Assembly (NCBI GenBank): GCA_036346405.1
Contig: CM070548.1
Span: forward strand, 57,782,611-57,846,610
DNA from: Phyllostachys edulis
Lineage: Eukaryota > Streptophyta > Magnoliopsida > Poales > Poaceae
Length of the DNA stretch: 64,000 bases
Direction of reading: 5' to 3'
Shown here: piece after piece, positions 36,053-46,799 of the stretch
Layout of the letters: each line of letters begins with the position of its first letter
Position numbering within the stretch: the stretch's first letter is position 1
Notes under the pieces: model-generated
What the model saw: the letters and a program-made list of their open reading frames with translations, nothing else
The model's database searches: none
What the model was told of the DNA's origin: nothing
Made by a program: the position numbers and the translations under genes

Positions 36053-37529
36053 TAAGATGATGGGTGCTCCTACCATGCATGTTCTCCTCAAACGATGCCT
36101 TTAATAACTTCGTCGGGTTCGGTTAACTGGTCTGTCTTTCCCTATTGAATCACAGATTAGCTTGATCTGGTCGTCTCTCAGCCTGTCAGGACTGGAGCAA
36201 GGCATTCCCTGCCTCCACTCGAGGTACTTATTATATGCACCTCCACTCGAGCTACTTATTATATGCAGGCCGTGGGTTGACGTACAACGATGAACGCTCA
36301 CATATGTGACAAAACGGGGCCAGGTGCGTACACTGTGCCCAGCCATATCTTGATTCACTCGAGAGATGAAAACAACCACCTGCTTTTGTTCTCTGTACCT
36401 TCCATCGCGCACGTCCATGCAATGGTGAAGAAATTGCCGAAACATCGCGAGCAAGTTGTGACAAACTTACACACACATGTTACGGGCCTACCGTGCAGCC
36501 AGGACATGGACACAGGTAAGTGGCGTGTCAATTGATGGGCGACCATTTGCCGTCTCAATGACCAACAAGGCATGATGCGTCCACGCAGCAAGCTCTAAAC
36601 AACGGGGTTATCGTTAGCCCACTGGTCATGGCTCTCTCGACGCGGAAAGGCAACTACGAGGCACGGACGCTAGCTGGCTCTGCGTGGTGTACTGGGAGCG
36701 AACGGTCGAGCGGCGAATCAGCAAATGATTGATGCGTGCGTTCAGAAACGGCGCAAATAATTGACGCGGCTCTACTAGAAGATGGCCATGGCAGGCGGGC
36801 ATGGCCGAGCCGGAAATCTGATCGTGTTTACATATTTATTTATGCAAGGCGTACGTAGTGACGAGAGGGTGAGTCTTCTGTTGATAAGGGTGGATGGCCC
36901 TGGCGAGTGATGATGGACCGTGCGGTTGGCTGGTCAAAGCTGGTGGTTTGCAGCCTGTGCACTACGTGACAAGTGGTAATCCCATCTGCTGCTCTGCTTC
37001 CCGGTGAGCAAGAATCTGTACCCGGCACTACAGCCGATGGGTGTGTTTTCACCTCCCTGTGTCATGTATGGAGCCTCATCGGAACCGGCTCTGCCTTTTT
37101 CAGTTTCTCTTTCCAAGGGCTTCAAAAGCCGCACCAGCTTGTCCTGCTGCTGTCGACTTGTCCACCCGCGCCGCGAGAATCTAGCCAGGACTTGGGCTTG
37201 TGCTTAATCACTGTGTGCTACAGTGTCAGGCTACCATCAGCTCGGCTGTTAAGGGCGCGTCAGGTCGTTGTTTCCACCTGGGGCCAAACCGAACCAAATC
37301 ATGCTTACTTGACTGATGAGCTGCAGCTTCAATCAGTCTATGATATTCATGCACTGTGCCAGCCAGCCACCCGGGCCTGCAACCATAACTGCCTTGTCTG
37401 CGCGCGTAGCATACTTCTAGGATCCTATTCCTGCCTGCCTGCGTTCTACCTATACCTCTACGCACACCATTGCCGCCGCAGCTGTTTCATCTATTGCTGT
37501 TGCTGCGTTTGCATCTGCGTCTAAAAGCT
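36053..37529. other. unassigned sequence
   Basis: Mixed composition with no recognisable gene. A 28-bp tandem duplication (CCTCCACTCGAGGTACTTAT and its near copy) lies at about 36212-36268. Confidence 0.4.
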
Positions 37530-37543
37530 ACTACTAGTAATCC

Positions 37544-37674
37544 TTTTTTTTTTTGACGTGGAAAGCTAGAGGCTTCCTTACCATTATATGACACCCTGCT
37601 AAGTTTAAGATTTGAATCTGAATAGGCTGCTTGGACAACACTACAGCTAGCCAAGTGAGCAAGCTCACTTCCTC
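37544..37674 (-). mobile_element. tRNA-derived SINE
   Basis: Read on the minus strand it begins GAGGAAGTGAGCTTGCTCAC. It has an A-box-like TGGCTAGCTGTAG and a B-box-like AGATTCAAATC, and ends in an A tract after CCACGTC. A perfect 14-bp duplication ACTACTAGTAATCC flanks it at 37530-37543 and 37675-37688, as expected from LINE-type target-primed integration. Length 131 bp. Confidence 0.8.
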
Positions 37675-37688
37675 ACTACTAGTAATCC

Positions 37689-39841
37689 TGGTTCTTCGGC
37701 CTGGCAGATGGGTATGGTCACTTGCTCAGCGTCAATGGCCGGGCCTGTGCTTGTGGGGACGGCGCGGTCGCTGGCGGGTGGGCCAGGGCGAGAAGCCTAG
37801 CCCCAGGACACATGACGGGGGCCGGCCATACAGTGGCGGCGACCGGTGAGGTTTGAACAAGAGGAGGGAGGGGAGAAGGGAAGGAAAGGAAAAGAAGAAT
37901 GGAACAAGACAAGGGAAAGCATATCTGCATATGCACCGTGGGGTCCTTGCCTTTGACTGGGGCCGCGCCGCGCCAGAGCCGTCACGTGCCCACCCAGCTA
38001 ATGCTGATGGACTAGCGCACAGTAGTGATACTAATCGGCAATTAATGATTGATCTCGCACGGACGAAGGAACGAGAGTTTGTGCTGATTTGTCATTTTTT
38101 CAATTTACAACATCAAAAGTAGCATTCGCTAACACGAAATTACAAAAATATCACCGCAGCAAACTCCTAATGCGCTTTTAGTCTACTAAAGCCACCTGCT
38201 TCGCTTCAAGACGGCAGCAGGAACTTGTCCGCCCCCACGATGAAAACATGTGCAAGCCACCTATCATGTCATCCTACTACAGAGAGCGGTAGATGACCTT
38301 CCATGGACGGGAAGGGCGCTGGCCTAATACTAAGCTGCGCTCCTACTGCTGCAAACCCTATCATGAGTCATGACACCGGTTGCTCGAGCAACGCGAGCGA
38401 CTGATTGCTCGACGGCTAATCCATAAATCCACCCATCATTGCCTCCTCTCGTACGTGATACGTCGCGATCATCAGGCATGCAGAGGCACGAACATACAAG
38501 AAGAAAAGTGCGTTAGTTGGCTAAGCCAAGACAAGATCCGTGAAAGGAGTGCGTATTTATAATATAAAGAGGGGCAGCGGCCGGGGCCCTTCTCCAGAAC
38601 CCTAGTAAGCCACAGCACACGCTCCATGTACGACCCATGACCATGCTCCATGCATGCATGCATGAGTGAGAGAGAGAGAGGATCAAGCCAACCCGATCCA
38701 TTCAATTCGGGCAAAGCAAGCAGGAATCAGGACCCGAAGAAAGGTCGCCCTCTCCCCGCTGCCCTAAAGCTGCGCCTCGGCGCCATCCCTTCGCTTCCTC
38801 TCGGAACAGTGTCGCTGCAGCGTCCCTGTCCTGTCGCTGCCCAGCTCAGCTGCATGCCATCGTTGGCGTTGCCTCACAAGTGTGTGTGTGGACAGTGTTC
38901 GCTGCCTCACTCGGCTGATTGGATTTGGACCGAGCTTTCACCACCCAAACGTAGCTTTCGGCCTCTCAACTCTCCGCAAAGGTTAACCACCTTTCCATCA
39001 CTCCCATAGCTGTGTAGTACTACTGTGACCACTCGATTCACCGAGGAGGGAGATGTTGCCATGGCAGTGTGCCGCTTGGGCGTTCGTGCGGCCCAGGCGG
39101 GAAAACTGCGTGTGCGCAACGGCGAGGCAGCGTAGGGTGTAGCAGATCGAGTGGTCGCTCACGGGCGGGCAGGCTGCGAAGCGATAATAAGATGCAGTGC
39201 GCAGCCATGTTATTGCTGGCTATGCGGCTATGCGTGGTCAAACGGTGCTTGTACTTGCAGAAATGGTCACACTGCACTTATCGCCTGGCTGGCGTAACAA
39301 TCCTTGGCTGGTGCTCTGCGATTCTACCACCCCCAACTACCAACCAAAGCATGGTAGTTAATGGCGAACTTGATTACTCAGTCCATGGACGGTTTGTTGG
39401 ATGCATCAATGAGTTCAAATGTCGAATAATGTATCACATCTGATGCGCAAAGGGAATTTCGGGCGGTTTATTCAGCAAATGAGAGATTGTTTTGTGGTTT
39501 ATTCGGCAAACGATTGATGGAGTTTTGCATCAGTATGAATGAAAGAAAGCGATGAAATGGATGGTGATTTGACAAGCAGACTAGAACAGATCAACAAATT
39601 CAGGTGTTTCTGAGCAGGCCAGTCCCACATGAAAAGACGTCATGTCATAAGTAGCAGCAAAATCAACCCAAAATCCACAGCACATTTTAACTTATGAGCA
39701 GTTTGTTCGTGAAATTACAGACACAAGGGAACGTAAAAAGAGAGAGAGAGAGAGGAGGCAGCAAAAGAGGAAACGTATACGGTTCAAGAAGAGGCAGAGC
39801 AGTAATTGGGAGGGGGTAATTAACCGGCCGGCCGTGCAGCT
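37689..39841. other. unassigned sequence downstream of the OCTOPUS-like gene
   Basis: The part near 39841 should hold that gene's 3' untranslated region (a GA-rich run lies at 39739-39755). TATTTATAATATAAAG at about 38552, followed by CATGCATGCATGCATGAG at 38649, could be a core promoter. No supported reading frame follows it. Confidence 0.4.
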
Positions 39842-41161
39842 TTAGTTCGTCGCCGTCGTCGCCGCCGCCGTTGCCTCTGACGACGATGTCATCGGGGAAG
39901 ATATGGACAATGCCGCCGTCGGCGTGCTGCCGTTGCTGTGGACGACCACGTGGCTGGGAGGCACGACCGTGATGGTCTTCGTGGAGGTGGAGCTCGTCGG
40001 CCTCAGCGCTCTCATGGGGCTTGCCAACGCCCACGCCCAGCTCCGGTGGCTCCGAGAGCCCGACTTCTTCGTGCCGCCAGCGCCCTCGGCGGCGGAGAGC
40101 CAGTAGGAGGACGACGTGGGGCCCAGGCCGCCAAAGAACCCGGCGCACTTGATCCGGTGCTGGTGATCGTACAAGTCGTCCTCGTCCTCGTCGTCATCAT
40201 CGTCCGCGCCGGCGCCGCCCAGGTGGCCCAGCGCGCGCATCTTGTTAGGCTTAGGCTCGCGGTGGGACTCGACGCGCCGTAGCGTGCAGTCGCCGAAGCC
40301 GTTGGAGATGCGCTCCAGGAAGTCGCCGGAGAAGCTGCGACTGCCGCACCCCACGGAGCGCGACCGCGCCACCTTCCGCCCGAAGGACGACGACGACGAG
40401 ACCTGGCTCTGGCTCGGGCTCTCCGGCTCGCCGATAACCTCCAGCCTCCGACCGGACGCCGACGACGTCCCCGCGCGCAGCTGGTGGTCCTGCGCGCCGG
40501 CCGCGGCACCACCCCTGGAGGCCCACGCCGCCGACGCCACCGACACCGACTTCCTCCTCGCGGCGCCGCCCCCGTTGGTGTACGACGTAGAGGAGGCGGT
40601 CTGGTGTGCGTACGAGGCCGAGGAAGAGAGGTAGAGGAACGACCAGAAGCTCTTCTTGCGCGGGCTCTCGGCGGTCACCGACGAGGTCGACGAAGGAAAC
40701 TGCTCCTCGGGCCTCGGCGCCACCGACTTGCTTCGCTTCAGCCCACCTCCGGCCATCGAAGCGGACATGGCCACCGAGGCAGAGGAAGACGAGGAGGAGG
40801 AGGAGGTCTTCTTCCTGTGGAAAGGGATCAACTTTCGCGAGGCGGAGGAGTGGAGCGGCGGCGGGGCCTCAGCCGCGCGGCGGAAGGACGGCGGCGACGA
40901 AGGCGAGGCGGAAGGCGGCGGGTGGCCACCGAGCGGGAAGAACGGGCTGGACTTGGAGGAGGACACCAGCCTCCCCAGCTTCTCCTGCAGGCAGAAGGCG
41001 CATATCCCGCCGCCGGCAACGGCCGCCGCCGCGGCGCCGGGCCGGTACGGGTGCTCGCTGCAGTACTGGATGCCGTCCATCCCCACCACCCCCGCCGCCG
41101 CCTGTCCGTCGTCCTGGTCCCCCACCCCCACCGCCGCTGCATCAGCCGCCTTCTCCCCCAT
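39842..41161 (-). CDS. Ser-rich protein with N-terminal Cys/His motif, OCTOPUS/UPF0503-like
   Basis: A single uninterrupted frame of 439 codons runs from ATG at 41161 to its stop at 39842-39844. The N-terminus carries C34-x2-H37 and C54-x2-C57 (YCSEHPYRPG ... GGICAFCLQEKLGRLVSSS). A C-x2-H plus C-x2-C pair of this kind is found at the start of plant OCTOPUS/UPF0503 (DUF740) proteins, some of them polar plasma-membrane regulators in vascular cells. Most of the rest is low-complexity Ser/Ala. Conserved-looking islands are KKSFWSFLYLSS (169-180) and SRSVGCGSRSFSGDFLERIS (267-286), the latter followed by FGDCTLRRVES. An acidic run lies at 320-329. There is no signal peptide or membrane segment. 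The strong GC3 bias and full length suggest a live gene. The exact subfamily and function are inference; a member of a related uncharacterised family is possible. Very GC-rich antisense frames overlap it and are shadows. Confidence 0.9.
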   Translation of the reverse strand: MGEKAADAAAVGVGDQDDGQAAAGVVGMDGIQYCSEHPYRPGAAAAAVAGGGICAFCLQEKLGRLVSSSKSSPFFPLGGHPPPSASPSSPPSFRRAAEAPPPLHSSASRKLIPFHRKKTSSSSSSSSASVAMSASMAGGGLKRSKSVAPRPEEQFPSSTSSVTAESPRKKSFWSFLYLSSSASYAHQTASSTSYTNGGGAARRKSVSVASAAWASRGGAAAGAQDHQLRAGTSSASGRRLEVIGEPESPSQSQVSSSSSFGRKVARSRSVGCGSRSFSGDFLERISNGFGDCTLRRVESHREPKPNKMRALGHLGGAGADDDDDEDEDDLYDHQHRIKCAGFFGGLGPTSSSYWLSAAEGAGGTKKSGSRSHRSWAWALASPMRALRPTSSTSTKTITVVPPSHVVVHSNGSTPTAALSISSPMTSSSEATAAATTATN

Positions 41162-41178
41162 CCTCCTTCCACTTCTCG

Positions 41179-41212
<34 letters not shown>

Positions 41213-41839
41213 CTCGTCTTCTCCCTCTGTTTCTTGGCAGGATAAGCACGTACACGTACGCGCGCACCTTAGGATCTAGCTTAGCTCCTAGGCCGCGGCC
41301 ATACGCAGCACAGCACGGCACAGAGAAGCTAGCAGCTAGATGATCCCCGGCATGAACCGTCTGGTTTGCCTTTGCTCTGTCGCTGGACGTGATTGATTTG
41401 CCTCCACCACTGAACCCTGCGCCGTTCTCGATCTCCTTTCTTGCGGTACAGAAGGGTTGAGCAGTTGAAGAGAGAGGGGGGAGAGAGAATGGGAGATTAG
41501 TAGTAGTAGTAGACTAGTAGTACAAGCGAGTGCACGATGCACAATGGACTGCAGGACAGAGGAGAGCGCGCGCACGGAGGAGGAGGAGATGAGGGGTAGG
41601 GGCCTGGGGGGTGTGGGTTTCGTTTCGCTTTTGTTTGTGTTTGTCTGCGCCTGCGCCTTATTTTAGCGCCATTTCCGCGACTTTTTTTTGGATTTCCATC
41701 TGCTGGGTTTGTTTAAGCGTGATGGGCTGTGTGGCCTGGAATACGAGGCCCGGGGTAGCAGGGCAGTGCAGTGCCCGAGCAGGACCCCACGTGGGGGCGA
41801 CTTCTTTTCAAGCAGCGCTGACTGCGCAAGCCGCACATG
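41162..41839. promoter_or_regulatory. 5' leader and promoter region of the OCTOPUS-like gene
   Basis: Minus-sense leader with a (GA)n run at 41182-41210, 20 to 50 bases upstream of the ATG. GA repeats are bound by plant BBR/BPC factors. A second purine-rich stretch lies near 41470-41490. No certain TATA box; GCGCTAAAATAAGGCG (minus sense, near 41655-41672) is the best candidate. Confidence 0.45.
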
Positions 41840-42140
41840 AATTTTTTATTAATTAACATTTTTTAATTTATTTTAAAGTTAATCCTCAAAAATTTTATTT
41901 ACAATTCTCACCTCTTTGGTCATCATTATGGTGGTGATGTGATCAAACAACACTATCTCATAGCTTCTACGGGACAGTATTGTTTGATCACACTATCACC
42001 GGTGGTGTGACAGAAAGGGTTATTTTAGCGAATTTATTATATAGCGTGATAGCATTGTTTTGTCATAATTAGAAATAAAGTGCGTGGGTTAACTTTAAAA
42101 TTAATTTTTTTAAAAAAAGTTAATTAATAATAAAAAAGTT
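41840..42140. mobile_element. MITE-like element with about 45-bp inverted ends and an inner hairpin
   Basis: The left end TTTTTTATTAATTAAC ... TTTTAAAGTTAATCC is inverted at the right as GGGTTAACTTTAAAATT ... GTTAATTAATAATAAAAAA. Inside, GTGATCAAACAACACTATC (near 41938-41957) pairs with GACAGTATTGTTTGATCACA at 41973-41992. Confidence 0.6.
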
Positions 42141-43825
42141 CCCGCACAGGCCACAGCGGCCCCGTTCTTGTTTGTACGTACGTACTCATGTATATACACG
42201 CACAGAGCTCGTACGTACTTGCGGTGGGTCCCCCGGTCCGTGGGCCCCACGTTGCAGCCACTCTTCCTCCGTCCTGACTCCAGCGGAGCAGTCCACGGGA
42301 TCTTCTGGGGCAACTGGAGTACGTGATTCTGGATTGGGAAATGGTCTTGTCCATCGATGATGATCGGATCATTTTTTTTTGTTTGAAAAATAGTTGTTGA
42401 CCAGTGATATTTTGCATAATTTTTTCCAAGAAGTACGCTGATGAGAGGAATACTAACAGATATTTTTTTTCACAAAGATCATATTATGGTTTTTTTTTTT
42501 GTTCATGGAAAAGAGTAACATTAGTTTAGTGGGAAACTTTTCGTCTATATACCTTCAAACAACCGGTGATATTAAAGTGACTCATTTGCTTTGAAGGTTT
42601 AGAAAATCTCACAATAGTTCTTAAATTAGGGGGAAAGAAAGTAAAATTCCTATAAATTCTCCCATTAACCAAAAGAAAAAGAGAATATGTACACCACTTA
42701 TTTTGGTGGAGTCAGATTGTAACGGTGCAAATTAATCATATATAGATATTATTACTATTACAATTGCATAACAAATACAATTATATTTTTGAAACGCAAT
42801 ATAGATATAAAAATATATACTATATTACAATATCTAGACGCGCAATTATTTTTTCGAAAATTCCGCTAGTTGTTATCCACGGCGAAGCTACCAAGGGGCC
42901 AAAGAGAGCTACGTTACTTGTTAAAGTTATTTATTGAATAATCGAACAACTGACTTGAAATTTGTACATCTCTTGCTACGACTTGCGACGGCTAATTCTC
43001 CTTTCTTCCTAGTGGCTTAAAGATGAACGAACCTCTCTAACCTTTTGGTGACGCTCCGTCGCGGATTGTTCCTGTGGGTCGATGGATAGTATGATAGGAT
43101 TTTTTTATTAAAAAAATACAGAAATAATAAGTGACATCTATCCTCAATTGAATTGGCAATAGATACTTCTCCGGTAGCTTATACTCCCCTGTAGACAAGA
43201 ACAATTCAGAGATTTATTCTATATCGCCAACATTTCAATTGGCGCCAGGGACTATCACCCCTAGAACATTATCATATCACCAATTCAGTTTCCTGTCGTT
43301 AGGCAATAGGGATCTAGTTTTGTAAAAAAAAAATGATTATTTATTTATGTATTTTTTTTAAAAAAAATGTATTATTTTTTTAAAAAAAATCTAGTTTGAT
43401 ATACTGGCTGCATGCATGTGCCATCCCTGTTGTTAATTACGACGCCTAGGTGTAAACTCTCCGGTTAATATATCCAATACTATTCCTTTTCGCGCGACCG
43501 CTCGACCGAACCCGTCAGTTGTATTTTATCAGCCTATGCACGTAGTACTCGTACGCTGCGGTAGCTTCCTAGCATTTGCACGACGCTGCACCTGGTGGTC
43601 TTACCAGTTCATGTGCGTACGTCCATAAAATACTGTCAATACCAATACAGTATCGACACAGCATAAGCTAAGATTAATTGGCCGTATGTCTGGTTCGTGT
43701 CAAACTTTAGTTAGCTTTAGGGAACGATTAGTACGAGCAATGTTAATACTAATATAATCCAGGGATGGGATGTCTACGGGACAGCTAGGCATGGGACTAG
43801 TGGCGGCCAGATGGATTTGGCCCAA
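42141..43825. other. unassigned AT-rich sequence left of the MULE
   Basis: No supported gene. Near 43325-43390, T-run/A-run blocks (TTTTTTTTAAAAAAAA) occur twice about 30 bp apart. Confidence 0.4.
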
Positions 43826-43988
43826 GAATTTTCTAAAAAATAATCTATTTTTATTCGGAACTATAGAAATAATATCGGTTAATTTTTTTTTACAAAAATA
43901 ATCTCAAGTCGTTGTACGGTTTGGCGAGTCGGGCTAGTCGCCCAACCGTCGTGCGACACATCTCTAAGTCGCTCAATAGAAGGGCGAC
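43826..43988 (+). repeat. left terminal inverted repeat of the MULE
   Basis: Pairs with 53538-53701. The inner half is dense in GTCGC / GGCGAC words, and these continue inward to about 44130. Confidence 0.88.
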
Positions 43989-44824
43989 TAAAGTGTGACT
44001 GGACCTAGTCGTCAAACTAGGGTGCGACATGTGTTGGAATCGCGCATTTGTAGAGCGAGTTAGACAAAGTCGCGCAGTGCTTGGACGACTTAGGTCAAGT
44101 CGCCCAACTAATGGGCGATTTTAGCTAATAAACCTCCTAACCTGCAAATCCAATTGCAACAATTGTGTTAAAATAGATATTACATTTTGTAGGTATGACA
44201 TTTAGCAAATCGTATTGTATGATGTTATTTTTTTTAAAGGTAAAAATATGGTGACAACGTTGGTTGGTCTGTTTGTTATTTATGTAGAATATCAAGTGTA
44301 CGAAATTTGTTAGACTCGTAATAACATTTTGTGATCATCGTATATTGTTGCAGTGCGCTAAATTTCTATAGAATTTTGAGAGGACGATTGAGATAGTAAT
44401 GAGTTGTAAGTAGAAAGGTAAGTGATATTACGATGCGCCAGGGAATAACACGGGGTGACAGGTGGCTGGAGGCCCCATTTTTTGTGGATTGATAACCTTT
44501 GACAGTTTAGCGTATATATCCTTCAGAAACAATATTTTCAGACCTTACCCAGAAGTGATACATGTTGTTGGATGTCTTTATAATGATGCTAGGAATAACA
44601 CGGAAGAATCAAATGCGAAAAGACGAGGAGATTTGATGTTGCGAATTAAATTAGACTTTATAACGAAGCTGGGAATAACATGGCACATAGAGTTTGGTTA
44701 CGTGCATAACAAACAGCATTATACGCGATGCAACAAATCAAAGTACTCTTACGATACATATGCGCCTTTTTGGAATGGAAATAGATTCGACCTTCGACAG
44801 GGGACTAGTACAGAATGATCCGAC
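43989..44824. other. subterminal region of the MULE
   Basis: More AGTCGCCCAAC-type words up to about 44130, then AT-rich sequence. A 118-codon open frame at 44462-44818 has no recognisable domain and I do not call it a gene. Confidence 0.5.
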
Positions 44825-45573
44825 CTACTGCGTGGACCGAGGCCATTTTCCCTTCCTTGCTAGGTCGGTGTTGAACTCCTCGCCGGCCTCTTTGGCCTTG
44901 GCCGCAATTTCCCTCTTTCTCTCGTGCTCCCTCTCGCGAGCCTCACGCTCCTTGCGCCTGCATTCCTCGAGATGAGCTTGCATCTCCCGACATATGTGCT
45001 CATTGTGCTCGGCGTTGCTCCTCCCGGATCTTGTGGTCTCTTTGGTCATACCACTCGTCCATGTCCAGAGACCACTGGTCATGTAGGTGGATCTCGTGGT
45101 CGATCCACTTGCAGTAGCCACATAGTGCATCCGGAGACTACAGGTAGACAAGAGAGGTTGTTAATGCGTACTTTGAAAGAGAAATAGCACGAGAACACAC
45201 TGTAACTGGTCCTTACCGGCTGCCAATAGCTGCTCATGTCCCGACGTCGGTCGAGATAGTCACTGGAGTAGTTCGCGCAACCCTAATAACGCATGCCCAG
45301 GCTGAGCGGGTGCTTGGACTTGAAGAACTTGCATCTGTCCCTACACCAACAGAGGGGCGGCGTCTCCCTCTCGGGCGGGTGTTGTGGTGAACGCTCGGTT
45401 GGAACGTTCTGCATGGGGTTGCTGCTACGGGGGCCTTCATTACAAACAGATGCCATGTAGGCACGCGTCTCTTGTTCGACCCGGGCCCTAGCAGCCCTTG
45501 CTCGATCGTCCCGCTCCCCAGCAGCCCTTGCTAGTTCGCGGATCCGGTCCCATTGTCTCTACCTGTCGTCCAT
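44825..45573 (-). pseudogene. GRF-type zinc-finger-like gene with coiled-coil tail, in the MULE
   Basis: Two exons, 45573-45217 and 45137-44825, join at GT-AG in phase. Exon 1 starts at ATG 45573 (MDDR), then TAG where a Gln codon would fit. An Arg/Glu/Ala-rich helix follows (RQWDRIRELARAAGERDDRA), then TPPLCWCRDRCKFFKSKHPL. A second TAG replaces the residue before GCANYSSDYLDRR. Exon 2 gives SPDALCGYCKWIDHEIHLHD. The order C-x-C ... C-x-N-Y ... C-x2-C-x-W-I-D resembles the GRF zinc finger, a single-strand nucleic-acid-binding module. After REEQRR a frameshift near 45010 leads into a charged coiled coil (LEECRRKEREAREREHERKR) ending at TAG 44825. It is divergent from the plus-strand GRF gene across a minisatellite. 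Confidence 0.65.
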
Positions 45574-45715
45574 CCCAGCGTGGTGAAGGAAGCTCTGGTG
45601 TAGTAGCCTGTGAGGCGTGGAGAGGAAGCTCTGGTGTTGTAGTGTTAGGTTTGGTTGTGTAGTGTTCTCTCCCAGATCTGTGCACCCCCTTTTATAAGCC
45701 ACATGATTGGCATGG

Positions 45716-46112
45716 AGTGATGTCCTTTGGTCTTGTTACTGCACAAAACTGCCCGTGTAGTCTTGTCACTGCGCAAAGCTGCCATGTCTGGTCTTGTCAC
45801 TGCGCAAGACTGGCTCCTCTAGTCTTGTCACTACGCAAAGCTGCCCCATGTGGTCTTATCACTGCGCAAGGCTGGCTCCTCTGGTCTTGTCACTGCGCAA
45901 AACTGCCTCGTGTGGTCTTGTCACTATGTAAAGCTGCCCCGTCTGGTCTTGTCACTGTGCAAAGCTGTCTCCTTTGGTCTTGTCACTGCGCAAAGCTGCC
46001 CCGTGTGGTCTTGTCACTGCACAAAGCTATCTCCTTTGGTCTTGTCACTGCGCAAAGCTACCCCGTTTGGTCTTGTCTCTGCGCAAAGCAGCCAGCCCCG
46101 TCTGGTCTTGTC
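45716..46112. repeat. minisatellite of about 32-bp units, about 12 copies
   Basis: The unit is close to GGTCTTGTCACTGCGCAAAG plus CTGCCCCGTGT. Units ending in GCCCCGTGT/TCT partly alternate with units ending in CTCCTTT/CTCCTCT, so a dimeric order of about 64 bp shows in the middle. The array fills the space between the two divergent GRF genes. Confidence 0.9.
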
Positions 46113-46251
46113 ATCTTCAAGCTAACACATTAACCACTTTGTTAGCCTCCCTCGCGGCTATAAAATGCACGGCCCACACTCTGAAAGTAGGACCACTCGA
46201 CCCTTCAAACCGTAGGGAAAAAAAACCTTCTCCTTCCTACAATAACATACC

Positions 46252-46664
46252 ATGGCAGACGCGGAGGGACCGGTCGAACCGGGGTCGCCAAAGCAAGATC
46301 TTCCCCTAGAAAGGAGGGAGGACTTCGGGCCTAACTACCGGTTGATGCCGAACAAGCGTGCTCAACCGGTATGGCCGAAATGCGGACACAGGGAGGATGT
46401 TGTCGTGCAGGTCATGGACGGCCCTTTCGATGGCGGACGACGTTTCTTCCGATGCCCATACTCTAGGGTACAATTAGCAAATAGTTTGCTTCATGTTACT
46501 GCTAATATAGCCTCCATGCTAACCATCCCTTGCAGCAGATGGCAAAATGCGCCTTTGTCTGCTGGATTGATCCTCCCCATGAACGACATGTTGTGATGTA
46601 CGTGGATAGCTTGTGGGACCGAATCTTTGGGTTGGAGGCGCGGATTAGCAATCTCAACGAGTAA
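46252..46664 (+). pseudogene. GRF-type zinc-finger-like gene in the MULE, prematurely stopped
   Basis: Exon 1 is 46252-46467 and exon 2 is 46536-46664, with a 68-bp GT-AG intron in phase. The product is 114 residues: a proline- and charge-rich start, then KCGHREDVVVQVMDGPFDGG, RRFFRCP, and across the junction KCAFVCWIDPPHE and a short coiled coil (LWDRIFGLEARISNLN). The G-R-R-F-F-R-C-P core and C-A-F-x-x-W-I-D match the GRF finger. The frame stays readable after the TAA at 46662, but TAG codons follow at about 46683 and 46689. It then gives a Cys-rich segment (CCCANPSCICACH, to about 46800). The original protein was therefore probably longer. Grass relatives often occur near MULE and PMD genes, which fits this context. 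Confidence 0.7.
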
Positions 46665-46799
46665 AATGATGACCTTCGCCAATAGATGTAGCGTGAGAGG
46701 GGCAACGAGGAGGTCGTGAACATAGGAAGTTCCTATGATCCCACATGCTGCTGCGCGAACCCTAGCTGCATATGTGCGTGCCACTACAACGACGGTCAG

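Noticed and set aside
36973..37524. 183-codon open frame
   Set aside because: Composition follows local DNA, with a Cys/Tyr run at the end from simple sequence; no family resemblance.
38552..38700. TATA-like box followed by CATGCATG repeats, possible promoter of a small gene
   Set aside because: The following frame has no support, and such AT words are frequent here.
40484..41343. Long plus-strand frames opposite the OCTOPUS-like gene
   Set aside because: Arg/Pro-rich antisense shadows of a GC-rich coding exon.
44462..44818. 118-codon open frame in the MULE left end
   Set aside because: No domain, no plausible codon bias and no splice context; it reads through AT-rich subterminal sequence.
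45716..46112. CRISPR-like appearance of regular repeats
   Set aside because: Units are contiguous with no unique spacers, and the DNA is from a plant genome.
45717..46133. 138-codon frame of repeating LVTAQS / WSCHCAKL units
   Set aside because: Produced by the minisatellite passing through all frames; no start context or homologue.
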